From: Streptomyces sp. T39
Lineage (GTDB): Bacteria > Actinomycetota > Actinomycetes > Streptomycetales > Streptomycetaceae
Direction of reading: 5' to 3'
Length of the DNA: 54,494 nt
Assembly: GCF_008042045.1 (NCBI RefSeq)
Contig: NZ_RDBP01000034.1
Span: forward strand, 12,526-67,019
The notes beneath the pieces are model-generated. The model saw nothing but the letters and a program-made list of their open reading frames with translations. It was not told the DNA's origin and did not search any database. Position numbers and translations under genes: made by a program. Positions 1-8,362 of the stretch are shown in pieces (within the stretch, counting starts at the first letter, position 1; each line of letters starts with the position of its first letter).

Positions 1-2444
1 TCGACGGCCGGGGCGAGGACGGGGTGGGGGCTGATCTCGACGACATGGGTGATGCCGTCGTCGAGGACGGCCTGCATGGCGTCGGCGAACTGCACGGGGC
101 TGCGCAGGTTCTCGACCCAGTAGGCGGCGTCCATCTCGGGGCCGGCCAGGCGGGTGCGGCGCACGGTGGACATCAGCGGGATGCGCGCCTCGCGGGGCCG
201 GACGGGTGCGAGGGCGGCGAGCAGGTCCTCGCGGAGCGGGTCCATCTGGGGGCTGTGGGAGGCGTAGTCGACGTTGACCAGCCGGCAGTAGGTGCCCTCG
301 GCGTCGAGGAGTTCCTTGAGGGTGAGCACGGCCTCCTTCTCGCCGGACAGGACGCAGGAGTGGGGGCCGTTGTGGACGGCGAGGGAGACGCTGTCCTCGA
401 AGCCCTCCAGGGCGGCCAGTGCGGCGTCCCGGTCGAGGTCCACCGCGAGCATGCGGCCCTGGCCGGAGGTGCGGCGGGCGATGGCGCTGCGCCGGGCCAT
501 CACCAGGGCTGCGTCCTCGTAGGAGAGGATCCCCGCGACGGTGGCGGCGGTGATCTCGCCCTGGCTGTGGCCGAGGACGACGTCCGGCTCGATGCCGGCG
601 GCGCGCCAGAGTTCGGCGAGTCCGAGCGACATGGCCCACAGGGTGGGCTGGAGCATGTCGATGCGCCGGGTCCAGGTGTCGTCCGCGCGGCCGGAGAAGA
701 TGTCGAGCAGGTTCCAGTCGGTGTGCGGGCGCAGGGCGTCGGCGCAGCGGGTGACGACGTCGGCGAAGAGCGGGCTGTCCCGGAACAGCCCGGTGCCCAT
801 GCCGGTCCACTGGGAGCCCTGGCCGGGGAAGACGAAGGCGGTGCCGCCGCCCGGCACGGCGCTGCCGGTGACGAGGCCGGGTGCCTCCGGCTCGCCGTCG
901 GGGGCCTCGGCGAGTGCGGTCAGGGCGGTGCGCAGGGTGTCGGCGTCGGTGGCGACGACGGCGGCGCGGTGGGGGTGGTGGTCGCGGCGCCAGGCGAGGG
1001 CGCCGGCCTGGGCGGCCGTCCCTTCCGCGGTGGCGGGGACGAGCGGGGCGAGGTCGGCGGCGCGCCGGCCGAGGGCGACGTCGTCCTTGGCGGAGAGCGG
1101 CAGCACGGCGGGCAGTCCGGTCGCGGGACCCTCGTCGGCGGCTGCCGCCTGCTCCGTCCCGGGCGGGCTCAGGAGGACGACGTGGGCGTTGGTGCCGCCC
1201 CAGCCGAAGGAGTTGACGCCGAGGCACAGCGGCCCGGTGGGCGGCAGGGGTGTCGCCTCGCGCACCACGCGGACGTTGATGTCGTCGAAGGGGATGGCCG
1301 GGTTGAGCTCCGCGGAGTGGAGGCTGGGCGGCAGCACGCGGTGGCGCAGCGCGAGGAGGTTCTTCATGAGGCCGGCGAGTCCGGCGCCGGCCTCCAGGTG
1401 CCCGATGTTGGTCTTCACCGAGCCGATGAGCAGCGGGGTGTCGCGGTCGCCGCCGAGGACGCGGCCGATGGCGGTGGCCTCGATCGGGTCGCCCCGGCCG
1501 GTGCCGGTGCCGTGGGCCTCGACGTAGTCCGGGGCGCCGGCCGGCACGGCCCCGGTGCGGTAGGCACGGCGCAGCAGGTCCTCCTGCCCGGCGGGGCTCG
1601 GCGTGACGAGGCTCTCGCCGCCGCCGTCGTTGTTGACGACCGTGTTGGCGACGACGCCGTGGATGCGGTCGCCGTCGGCCAGCGCGCGGGCGAGCGTCTT
1701 CACGTAGAGGGCGGCGACGCCCTCGCCGCGCACGAAGCCGTTGGCCGCCGCGGAGAAGGTCTTGCAGCGTCCGTCCGGGGAGAGTCCGCCGAAGTGGGTG
1801 AGCCCGACGGTCACATGCGGGTCGAGGATGAGGTTGGTGCCGCCGACGACGGCCGCGTCGATCTCGCCGTCGCGCAGCGCCTGGCAGGCGAGGTGGAGGG
1901 CGACCAGGGAGGACGAGCAGCCGGTCTCCACGGTCATGCTGGGGCCGCGGACCTTGAGGAAGTACGACAGGCGGGCCGCGATCACGTCGAGGGCGTTGCC
2001 GACGAGGCTGTGCGGGGTGGGCCGGGCGTCGCGGTCCTTGCGCAGCAGTTCGTAGTCGTGCCAGGAGGCGCCGACGTAGACGCCGGTACGGGTGCCGGCG
2101 AGCGCGTCGGCCCGCTGGCCCGCGTCCTCGAGCGCGCGCCAGCCGACCTCCAGCATCAGCCGCTGCTGCGGGTCGATGGCCTCGGCCTCACGGGGCGAGA
2201 TGCCGAAGAACTGCGCGTCGAAGCGGTCGACACCGTCGATGAAGCCGCCGACGGCCTGGATCTCCTTCTCGGGGTCGAGTTGCGCGGTGCTGTCCCAGCG
2301 GTCGGCGGGGACGGGGCCTATCGCGTCCACGCCGTCCATCAACAGAGTCCAGAAACTGTCGAGATCAGGCGCACCCGGAAACTTGCCGGCCATGCCGACA
2401 ATGGCCGTAAGATTCGCCGGGTCACGGTCTGCAATCGCGTCCAT
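1..2444 (-). CDS. Type I polyketide synthase, N-terminal KS-AT part (cut by window edge)
   Basis: Builds the polyketide part of the product. Reading leftward from the ATG at 2444 (AGAAGG upstream), an open frame runs off the window, giving 814 residues. Residues about 12-440 are a complete ketosynthase: active-site Cys176 in VETGCSSS, then EAHGTGTG and KTNIGHLEAG with the two catalytic histidines. Residues about 545-814 are an acyltransferase with VFPGQGSQW, Ser627 in GHSQGE and a YASH motif at 727-730. GHSQG plus YASH is the pattern of methylmalonyl-CoA-selective modular ATs, but iterative aromatic synthases can deviate, so the extender is uncertain. The Cys context (TGC rather than the usual TAC) is uncommon. 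Further domains lie outside the window, so iterative versus modular use cannot be decided. Confidence 0.93.
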   Translation of the reverse strand, partial: MDAIADRDPANLTAIVGMAGKFPGAPDLDSFWTLLMDGVDAIGPVPADRWDSTAQLDPEKEIQAVGGFIDGVDRFDAQFFGISPREAEAIDPQQRLMLEVGWRALEDAGQRADALAGTRTGVYVGASWHDYELLRKDRDARPTPHSLVGNALDVIAARLSYFLKVRGPSMTVETGCSSSLVALHLACQALRDGEIDAAVVGGTNLILDPHVTVGLTHFGGLSPDGRCKTFSAAANGFVRGEGVAALYVKTLARALADGDRIHGVVANTVVNNDGGGESLVTPSPAGQEDLLRRAYRTGAVPAGAPDYVEAHGTGTGRGDPIEATAIGRVLGGDRDTPLLIGSVKTNIGHLEAGAGLAGLMKNLLALRHRVLPPSLHSAELNPAIPFDDINVRVVREATPLPPTGPLCLGVNSFGWGGTNAHVVLLSPPGTEQAAAADEGPATGLPAVLPLSAKDDVALGRRAADLAPLVPATAEGTAAQAGALAWRRDHHPHRAAVVATDADTLRTALTALAEAPDGEPEAPGLVTGSAVPGGGTAFVFPGQGSQWTGMGTGLFRDSPLFADVVTRCADALRPHTDWNLLDIFSGRADDTWTRRIDMLQPTLWAMSLGLAELWRAAGIEPDVVLGHSQGEITAATVAGILSYEDAALVMARRSAIARRTSGQGRMLAVDLDRDAALAALEGFEDSVSLAVHNGPHSCVLSGEKEAVLTLKELLDAEGTYCRLVNVDYASHSPQMDPLREDLLAALAPVRPREARIPLMSTVRRTRLAGPEMDAAYWVENLRSPVQFADAMQAVLDDGITHVVEISPHPVLAPAV

Positions 2445-2516
2445 GTGCCGTCGCCTTCTCGTCTCGCAACCGAATACCGAAGCAATCCGTCCGAACCTAC
2501 AACTGCCCATAATCAG

Positions 2517-2548
2517 GGGAACACCCCTGACATTTCAGGGGTGTTCCC
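2517..2548 (-). terminator. Hairpin between halogenase and PKS (terminator or attenuator)
   Basis: Perfect 14-bp arms at 2517-2530 and 2535-2548 with a 4-nt loop lie in the 160-bp gap between the halogenase stop (2605) and the PKS start (2444). There is no clear T-tract. It sits 73-104 bp upstream of the PKS start, so it could end the upstream message or regulate PKS expression. Confidence 0.55.
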
Positions 2549-2604
2549 GGGGGCCCCTAAGGGTCTGGCCGGCTGGTCCGGAGGGGGACCGCCGTGGGGT
2601 GGGC

Positions 2605-4272
2605 TCAGCCGCGGAAGCGGGTCCTGACCAGCCCCTTGCTGGCGTTGATCATGCGCGGGCCGATCTCCGGGGGAGCCTCCCTGCGGGACCAGACGGCATT
2701 CATCGCCATCTTGGCCGGACTCATGGCGAAGCAACGGGTCGGCTCTTCACCGAGACGGAACGAAGGCGAAATGAAGTCGGCATTCTCGATGTGCTTGAGA
2801 ATGCGCTTCGCTGCGTCACCCGGGGAAATGGTCCCCTCTTCGACGGATTGGCAGAGATCCCGGGTGAGAATTCCCATCTCATTGAATCCGGCACTGACCG
2901 GGAGCGGGGAGCCGGGGTGCTTGCTCTGCTCCAGGTCGAGGAAGACCTTCTCGTCGCCGGTGGTGTCGTACCGGTAGTACGCGTCCTCCAGCATGACGTT
3001 GCCGAGCATCGTGCCGAGCATCCAGGTGCGGTTGACGGCGTTCCACAGCTCGTAGTCGCGGAAGCCGACGAACGAGCTGTAGACCAGGTTGTCGTGGAAG
3101 TCGAACAGCCCCTGCTGGAGGTTCTCCAGGTAGGAGAAGCGCTCCAGCGACCAGTCGCCGTCCCGTGAGGCGGCGATCAGACGCCAGCCGAGCGCGTTGA
3201 CCAGCTCCATGGTGTTGGTCAGGCCCCGTGAGTAGAGGGCGTCGATGAAGCCGGCCGCGTGCGACGTCAGGCAGAACCGCTCCCCCACGACCTGCTTCGC
3301 CGAGTACTGGAGCCGCCCCGTGGACACCCACGGCCTGACCGCCTTGGCGCCCTGGAACTGCCAGGCGATCTCCGGGTACCGCTTGAGGAAGTCGTCGAAC
3401 TCCTGCTCCGGCGTGGCATCGCCCTTGGGGAAGGCCCGCGGGTCGTAGGTCAGACCCACGCTGCACAGGGGGTTGAGCGAGTCCTCGTGGTTGTCGAACG
3501 GGATGACCCACAGCCAGCCGCCGTCGAAGACGTGGTGCAGGGTGCCGTTGTGCCAGGGGTTCGGCTGCTTGTGCTGACGTCCGTTGGGCGAGCGGTCGTA
3601 GGGCTTCACACCGACCATGTGCGTGAACATGCTGCGGGAGTGGGTGCGCGCCCGGGTGGGCGTCTCCCGCAGGCCGAATTTCTCGGCCAGCGGTGAGCGG
3701 AAGCCGCTGCCGTCCACGACGTAGCTCGCCCGGAACTCCTTGCCGCTCTCGGTGCGCAGCACCGCCCCGCTGTCCGGGTCGATCTCGATGTCCGCGATCC
3801 GGGTGGCCAGCTGCGGCACGGCTCCGTACTTGACGGCCAGGTGGAAGAGGTAGGCGTCGATGTCCTGCCGGAAGAGGTGGGTCTCGGTCCTGATGGCCGA
3901 CGGGACGACCAGCTGGTTCACCTCCGCCGGGTTCTGGGCACGCCCCTCGCGGTGGTAGACGAAGCCGAAGTTCTGCTTCTGTCCGCAGTTGCGGGAGACC
4001 TCCTTGCGGATCCCCTTGAAGCTGGAGAGGGCCTTCAGCTCGGGAACCTTGTAACGGTCGGCGATCAGCCGGGTCATGCCGGACGTGTACGGGATCGTCG
4101 ACTCGCCCACCGCGAAGCGGGGGTGGGTGCCCGCGTCCAGCAGCAGGACCTTGACGCCGTTGCGGGCGAGGACCGCGCCCAGCATGCCGCCGGCCATGCC
4201 GCTGCCGAGGATCGCCACGTCGTACTGGTTCTCGGGTGTCTTCTTCGTGTCCTTGCGCGGCACGCCGCTCAC
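2605..4272 (-). CDS. FADH2-dependent halogenase, CtcP-like large family
   Basis: Predicted to chlorinate (or brominate) an aromatic or carrier-bound intermediate with FADH2 and O2. The 555-residue product has an N-terminal FAD dinucleotide motif (LGSGMAGG, about 22-29), the ESTIP segment near 57, and the halogenase signature WLWVIP at 253-258. Its size and a long C-terminal helical tail match the CtcP/Cts4 chlortetracycline halogenase and related polyketide halogenases rather than tryptophan halogenases. It starts at a GTG preceded by GAGAG. It lies 31 bp after the LAL regulator and 160 bp before the PKS. No flavin reductase is visible in the window, so FADH2 would have to come from elsewhere. 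The substrate is inferred only. Confidence 0.85.
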   Translation of the reverse strand: MSGVPRKDTKKTPENQYDVAILGSGMAGGMLGAVLARNGVKVLLLDAGTHPRFAVGESTIPYTSGMTRLIADRYKVPELKALSSFKGIRKEVSRNCGQKQNFGFVYHREGRAQNPAEVNQLVVPSAIRTETHLFRQDIDAYLFHLAVKYGAVPQLATRIADIEIDPDSGAVLRTESGKEFRASYVVDGSGFRSPLAEKFGLRETPTRARTHSRSMFTHMVGVKPYDRSPNGRQHKQPNPWHNGTLHHVFDGGWLWVIPFDNHEDSLNPLCSVGLTYDPRAFPKGDATPEQEFDDFLKRYPEIAWQFQGAKAVRPWVSTGRLQYSAKQVVGERFCLTSHAAGFIDALYSRGLTNTMELVNALGWRLIAASRDGDWSLERFSYLENLQQGLFDFHDNLVYSSFVGFRDYELWNAVNRTWMLGTMLGNVMLEDAYYRYDTTGDEKVFLDLEQSKHPGSPLPVSAGFNEMGILTRDLCQSVEEGTISPGDAAKRILKHIENADFISPSFRLGEEPTRCFAMSPAKMAMNAVWSRREAPPEIGPRMINASKGLVRTRFRG

Positions 4273-4303
4273 CTGTCTCTCGTCGATAGGAAAAGGTGCC
4301 TGC

Positions 4304-7045
4304 TCATCTCGCTGCCGCTCCCAGGAAGTAGGTTCTCGGCAGTTCCTTCCGAGTCCGGATGCCGAGCTTCCGGAAGGCCTTCGTGAGGTGCTGCTCCACC
4401 GTGCTGACGGTGACGGTCAGGGCCCCGGCGATCTCCCGGTTGGTCCTGCCGTGCGCGGCGAGCGCGACGACCCGGCGTTCGGCCCAGCTCAGCAGGGCGA
4501 ACGCCGCGCTGTCCGGCTCGGCGACCCCCGCCGTGCCGTGGACGACCGGGGCGGGCCTGCCGACGCCGCACTCGCGCCGCAGGCGCTCCGACTCCTTGAG
4601 CACGGCGAGCCCCCGGGCGGTGTGCCCCGACTCGGTGTACTCGTCGGCGAGTTCGCCGAGGGCGCCCGCGAGCTGGAAGCGGTCGCCGCAGGCGCGGAAG
4701 ATCTCGACCGCCTCCTCCAGCAGCCGCCCCCGACGGCCCTCCTCCGCGACCGCGGCGCAGACCCGCAGGGAGATGCCGCGGGCCCGGGTCGGGCGCTCGC
4801 CCGCGAGCGCGAGCTGCTGGTGCGCGAGCTCCCGCGCGGGCCGCGGGTCGGACAGGGCGAGATGGGCGCGGGCGGCGCTGCTGCGCCACGGCACCAGCGT
4901 CGGCTGGTCGAGGCCCCACTGGGTCATCAGCTCGCCGCAGCGGCTGAAGTCGTCGAGCGCGGCGTAGGGGCGTCCCGTCTCCAGGTGGTAACAGCCCCTG
5001 GCGTGCAGGTAGTAGAGCCCGAAGCGGCTGGAGAACATCCCCTCGGGCACCGGCTGGGCGACGTACTCGGCCGCGGCGCCGAAGTCCCCGGCGGCGGTGG
5101 CCGCCTGGACCAGGTTGGCCAGCGGGCCTCCGATGCACACGCCCCAGCTGTCGGCCGGGACCTGGGCGAGGGCCGCCTCGGACAGCAGGCGGGCGTGCGA
5201 CAGGTCGCCCTGCCGCAGCGCGATGCCCGCCCGCAGCGAGGCGAACTCGGCAGCCCAGAGCGGCACCTTGCGGGCCCGCGCCTCCTCCAGCCAGTGGTCG
5301 CACCAGCGGGCGGCGGCCTCCGGCCGGTCGGCGAACGACAGGGCGGCCACCGCGCACATCAGCCACTCCTGGGTGTGCTTGCCGAGCCGCATCGCGCGCA
5401 GCGCGCTCTCGGCGTCGGCGACCGCTCCGTCGTCCGGCCCCTGGGCGAGCACCTGCGAGAGCGCGGTGACGCCCAGCAGGCGCGGGTCGCCGGCCGCCGT
5501 GGAGCCGAGCGGCGGCGGGGGCTGGACGACCGGGTAGGTGACGGACAGCAGTTTCCAGGTGGCGCGCACCTCGGCCGCGTACCCCGGGTCCCGGAGCTCG
5601 TCGGTGTCGTCCAGCTGCGCCACGGCGCCCACCGCCTCGTCGAACCTGCCGTGCCACAGCAGGTACTTGGCGAGCATCAGGGTGGGCCGGGCGGGCAGCC
5701 GGCCGTCGCGCAGGGCGATGGCCAGCTCGCCGAGGTGGGGCGTGCTGATCGACGGGTTGAGCATCCAGGCGGTCGACGCCAGCAGGGCGCGCAGACCGAC
5801 GCGTTCGCCGTCGTCGGTGCCGAGGCGCAGGGCGGCTTCGAGGCACGAGTGGGCCTCGGCGACACGGTTGCCGTTGAGATGGCGTTCGGCGGCGTCGCGC
5901 AGGACCGGCACGGCCCAGGTGAGCGACCCGTCGTCGTCGCAGTTGCGCAGGTGACGGGCGGTGCGGGTGGCGGCGACGCCCTCCTCGTAGCACATCAGGG
6001 CGGCGTGCCGGTGGAGTGCGGCGCGCTCCGCGGCGCTCAGCCCCTCCAGCACCGCCTGGGCGGCCACGGGATGCCGCAGGCGTATCCCGTCCAGGAAGCC
6101 GGCGGCGGCCAGCTCCCTGGTGCCGCGGACCACGGCGCTGGGCTCCTGCCCGGTGAGACGGGCGAGGAGGGCCGGGGCGTGGATGTCCCCGTCGAGCGCG
6201 GCGAGTGCCTGGGCGAGCCGCAGCAGCGCGGGGCGGCCCCGGTGCAGGCAGCTGAGCAGGGTGTCGCCGTAGGTGTCCGCGACGACGACGGTGCCCGGGT
6301 CTGACGCCTGCCGTGAGTCCTCCAGCAGTGCCCGGACGAGCAGGGGGTTGCCGCCGCTGACCCGGTGGCAGCGCTCCGCGAAGACGGGGTCCGGCGGTGC
6401 GCCGCGGTGCAGTGCCAGCAGTGCGGTGGTCTCGGTCAGGGAGAGCGGCCCGAGGTTCACACTGCGGTAGCGGGGCTGGCGCAGCAGCTCCGCGTGCAGC
6501 TGCGGGTGCGCCGGGCGGGACAGCGGGCATTCGGTGAGCGCCAGCACCACCCGGGCCCCGCGCAGCTGCCGGATCAGATGGAACAGCCAGTGCAGGGTGA
6601 GGTAGTCGGTGAACTGCACGTCGTCGACGCACAGCAGCACGGGCACGTCCTCGGCGGAGCGGACCACCTCGGCGCAGAGTTCGTGCAGCACGTCGGTGGT
6701 GTCGGCGTCGAGGGTGAGCGGGGTGTCGCCGGCGGCTCCGGTGACGTCCTCGCAGGTGCCGCGGAGCCGGTCGAGGAGGACCGCGGCCGGGCCGGGGGCT
6801 CCGGCCGAGCGCAGCAGCTGCGCCAGGACGCTGCCCGGCGACAGGCGCTCGGGCCACGAGCCCACGGCGTCCAGGACCGCGAAGCCGCCCTCGCGTGCCG
6901 CACCCTTCAGCGCCGTCAGGAGCTCCGTCTTGCCGCAGCCCATGGCGCCGCCGATCATCGCCACGCCGCCGCCGTCGCCGCGTGCGCAGGCGTGGAGGAG
7001 ATCGTTCAGCTCGGACAGCTCGCGGTCCAGCCCTATCAGCCGCAT
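4304..7045 (-). CDS. LAL-family transcriptional regulator (ATPase + LuxR HTH)
   Basis: Large (913 aa) probable pathway activator. The N-terminus carries a P-loop (GGAMGCGKTE, about 32-41) and a Walker B-like LLCVDD near 140. The middle is a long helical tetratricopeptide-like region. The C-terminus (about 845-905) is a LuxR helix-turn-helix: ERRVVALAAHGRTNREIAGAL followed by TVSTVEQHL and RKLGI. This is the layout of LAL regulators such as PikD. GAGGAGAGG precedes the ATG. It lies between the antiporter (14 bp) and the CtcP-like halogenase (31 bp), so it is probably in one transcription unit with the halogenases. I see no in-frame TTA codon. Confidence 0.9.
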   Translation of the reverse strand: MRLIGLDRELSELNDLLHACARGDGGGVAMIGGAMGCGKTELLTALKGAAREGGFAVLDAVGSWPERLSPGSVLAQLLRSAGAPGPAAVLLDRLRGTCEDVTGAAGDTPLTLDADTTDVLHELCAEVVRSAEDVPVLLCVDDVQFTDYLTLHWLFHLIRQLRGARVVLALTECPLSRPAHPQLHAELLRQPRYRSVNLGPLSLTETTALLALHRGAPPDPVFAERCHRVSGGNPLLVRALLEDSRQASDPGTVVVADTYGDTLLSCLHRGRPALLRLAQALAALDGDIHAPALLARLTGQEPSAVVRGTRELAAAGFLDGIRLRHPVAAQAVLEGLSAAERAALHRHAALMCYEEGVAATRTARHLRNCDDDGSLTWAVPVLRDAAERHLNGNRVAEAHSCLEAALRLGTDDGERVGLRALLASTAWMLNPSISTPHLGELAIALRDGRLPARPTLMLAKYLLWHGRFDEAVGAVAQLDDTDELRDPGYAAEVRATWKLLSVTYPVVQPPPPLGSTAAGDPRLLGVTALSQVLAQGPDDGAVADAESALRAMRLGKHTQEWLMCAVAALSFADRPEAAARWCDHWLEEARARKVPLWAAEFASLRAGIALRQGDLSHARLLSEAALAQVPADSWGVCIGGPLANLVQAATAAGDFGAAAEYVAQPVPEGMFSSRFGLYYLHARGCYHLETGRPYAALDDFSRCGELMTQWGLDQPTLVPWRSSAARAHLALSDPRPARELAHQQLALAGERPTRARGISLRVCAAVAEEGRRGRLLEEAVEIFRACGDRFQLAGALGELADEYTESGHTARGLAVLKESERLRRECGVGRPAPVVHGTAGVAEPDSAAFALLSWAERRVVALAAHGRTNREIAGALTVTVSTVEQHLTKAFRKLGIRTRKELPRTYFLGAAAR

Positions 7046-7059
7046 GTGTTCCTCTCCTC

Positions 7060-8319
7060 CTATCCTGCCGACGAGGTCACGCGTTCCGGTTCCGCGGTGC
7101 CCTCCGGGTCGGGGACCTCGACCGGCTTGCGGTAGATGCGGGAGAGCAGCGGACCGGTCATGGCCGTGGTGACGACCGCCATGACGACCATCAGGGAGTA
7201 CAGATCGGCGTCGAGCAGCCCGAGCTGGAGTCCGACGCCGAGGATGACCAGTTCGGTGAGTCCGCGGGTGTTCATCAGGACGCCGAGGGCCGCCGACGGG
7301 CGCGGTGGCAGCCCCTGGGTCCGGGCGCCGGCGTAGGTGCCGCCGAACTTGCCGATCACCGCGACGAGCATGATCAGTCCCAGCTCGGCGAAGTCGGAGG
7401 CCTTCATGGAGCCGAGGTCGACCTTCAGCCCGGCCACCACGAAGTACACCGGCAGCAGCAGGGAGGTGACCTGCCCCATGCGGTCCTCGATCTCGCTGCG
7501 TACGAGGAGGGTCTTCTCCCTCGGCATGACGGTGCCGAAGAGGAAGGCGCCGAAGATGAAGTGCATCCCCATCGCCTCGGTGGCCGCCGCGGAGAGAAGG
7601 ACACCGATGAGGACGAGGGCGAGGTGCCAGGGCGCGAAGGGGACGGCCTCCCCGTTCCTGACGAAGACCCGGCGCAGCAGGGGCCGCACCACGAGCAGGG
7701 TGACGAGGACGTACGGCACGGCGAGCGCCACCCGCCAGTGGTCGCCGCCGCCGCCGACCGACGCCTGGACCGCCGCGAGAGCGGTCCAGGCGACGACGTC
7801 CACGGATGCGGCCGTGGCCAGGGCGATGCCGCCGATCGTCGTCCTGCTGAGAGCCCGCTCGGTGAGGATCCTGGCGAGCACGGGGAAGGCCGTCACCGAG
7901 ACGGAGAGACCGATGAACACCACGAACGCGGCGGTGCTCGTCACCTCGTGGGTGCGCATCAGGTAGAAGGCGAGCCCGATGCCGAGCAGGAACGGGACCA
8001 CCGTGGAGCCGGTGACGGCTCCGCCGGTCACCCGGCTCCTGCCGCGCAGCGTGGCACGGTCCAGCTCCATGCCGACCGTGAACATGAAGAGTGCCACGCC
8101 GACGTCCGCCATCCCGGTGAGCAGCGGACGGATGTCCGCGGGGAAGAGCAGATCGGATATCGCCCCGTTGAACAGGGTCGGCCCGAGCAGGATGCCCGCG
8201 ACGATCTCGCCCACCACGGCCGGCTGGTTCACCCGGGCCGCGAGATGGCCGAGAGCCCTCGCGAGGAAGAGGATCAGCCCGAGGTCGATGAAGAGCAACG
8301 TGATCTGATGACTGCTCAT
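7060..8319 (-). CDS. CPA2-family cation/proton antiporter
   Basis: Polytopic membrane protein of 419 residues with about 12 hydrophobic segments, typical of the Na+/H+ or K+/H+ exchanger domain of the CPA2 (KefB/NapA) family; it lacks a C-terminal RCK domain. Segments such as GEIVAGILLGPTLF near the start and the crossover-like region around ASVDVVAWTALAA fit the fold. It is 43 bp downstream of halogenase 2 and 14 bp upstream of the LAL regulator. Antiporters of this type recur in actinomycete antibiotic clusters and may serve self-resistance, export or ion balance; the role here is inferred from position only. Confidence 0.88.
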   Translation of the reverse strand: MSSHQITLLFIDLGLILFLARALGHLAARVNQPAVVGEIVAGILLGPTLFNGAISDLLFPADIRPLLTGMADVGVALFMFTVGMELDRATLRGRSRVTGGAVTGSTVVPFLLGIGLAFYLMRTHEVTSTAAFVVFIGLSVSVTAFPVLARILTERALSRTTIGGIALATAASVDVVAWTALAAVQASVGGGGDHWRVALAVPYVLVTLLVVRPLLRRVFVRNGEAVPFAPWHLALVLIGVLLSAAATEAMGMHFIFGAFLFGTVMPREKTLLVRSEIEDRMGQVTSLLLPVYFVVAGLKVDLGSMKASDFAELGLIMLVAVIGKFGGTYAGARTQGLPPRPSAALGVLMNTRGLTELVILGVGLQLGLLDADLYSLMVVMAVVTTAMTGPLLSRIYRKPVEVPDPEGTAEPERVTSSAG

Positions 8320-8362
8320 GACGGCGGCATCCTGCCCGTCCTTGTCTCGTGGGGGCGGGTGG

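Noticed and set aside
24..2627. Long open plus-strand frame opposite the PKS
   Set aside because: Low-complexity Gly/Ala/Val/Arg translation typical of the antisense of GC-rich coding DNA; the minus strand encodes clear KS and AT motifs.
2935..2945. TTGCTC sequence inside the CtcP-like halogenase as a further TGAGCAA element
   Set aside because: It lies in coding sequence and the downstream half of the element does not match.
4989..4991. TAA (possible TTA codon on the minus strand) in the LAL regulator
   Set aside because: Out of frame; it spans the codons of Tyr and its neighbour.
4076..6304. Long plus-strand frame opposite the LAL regulator
   Set aside because: Antisense shadow; repetitive Gly-Ala-Arg composition and no domain, while the minus strand gives a complete P-loop/LuxR protein.
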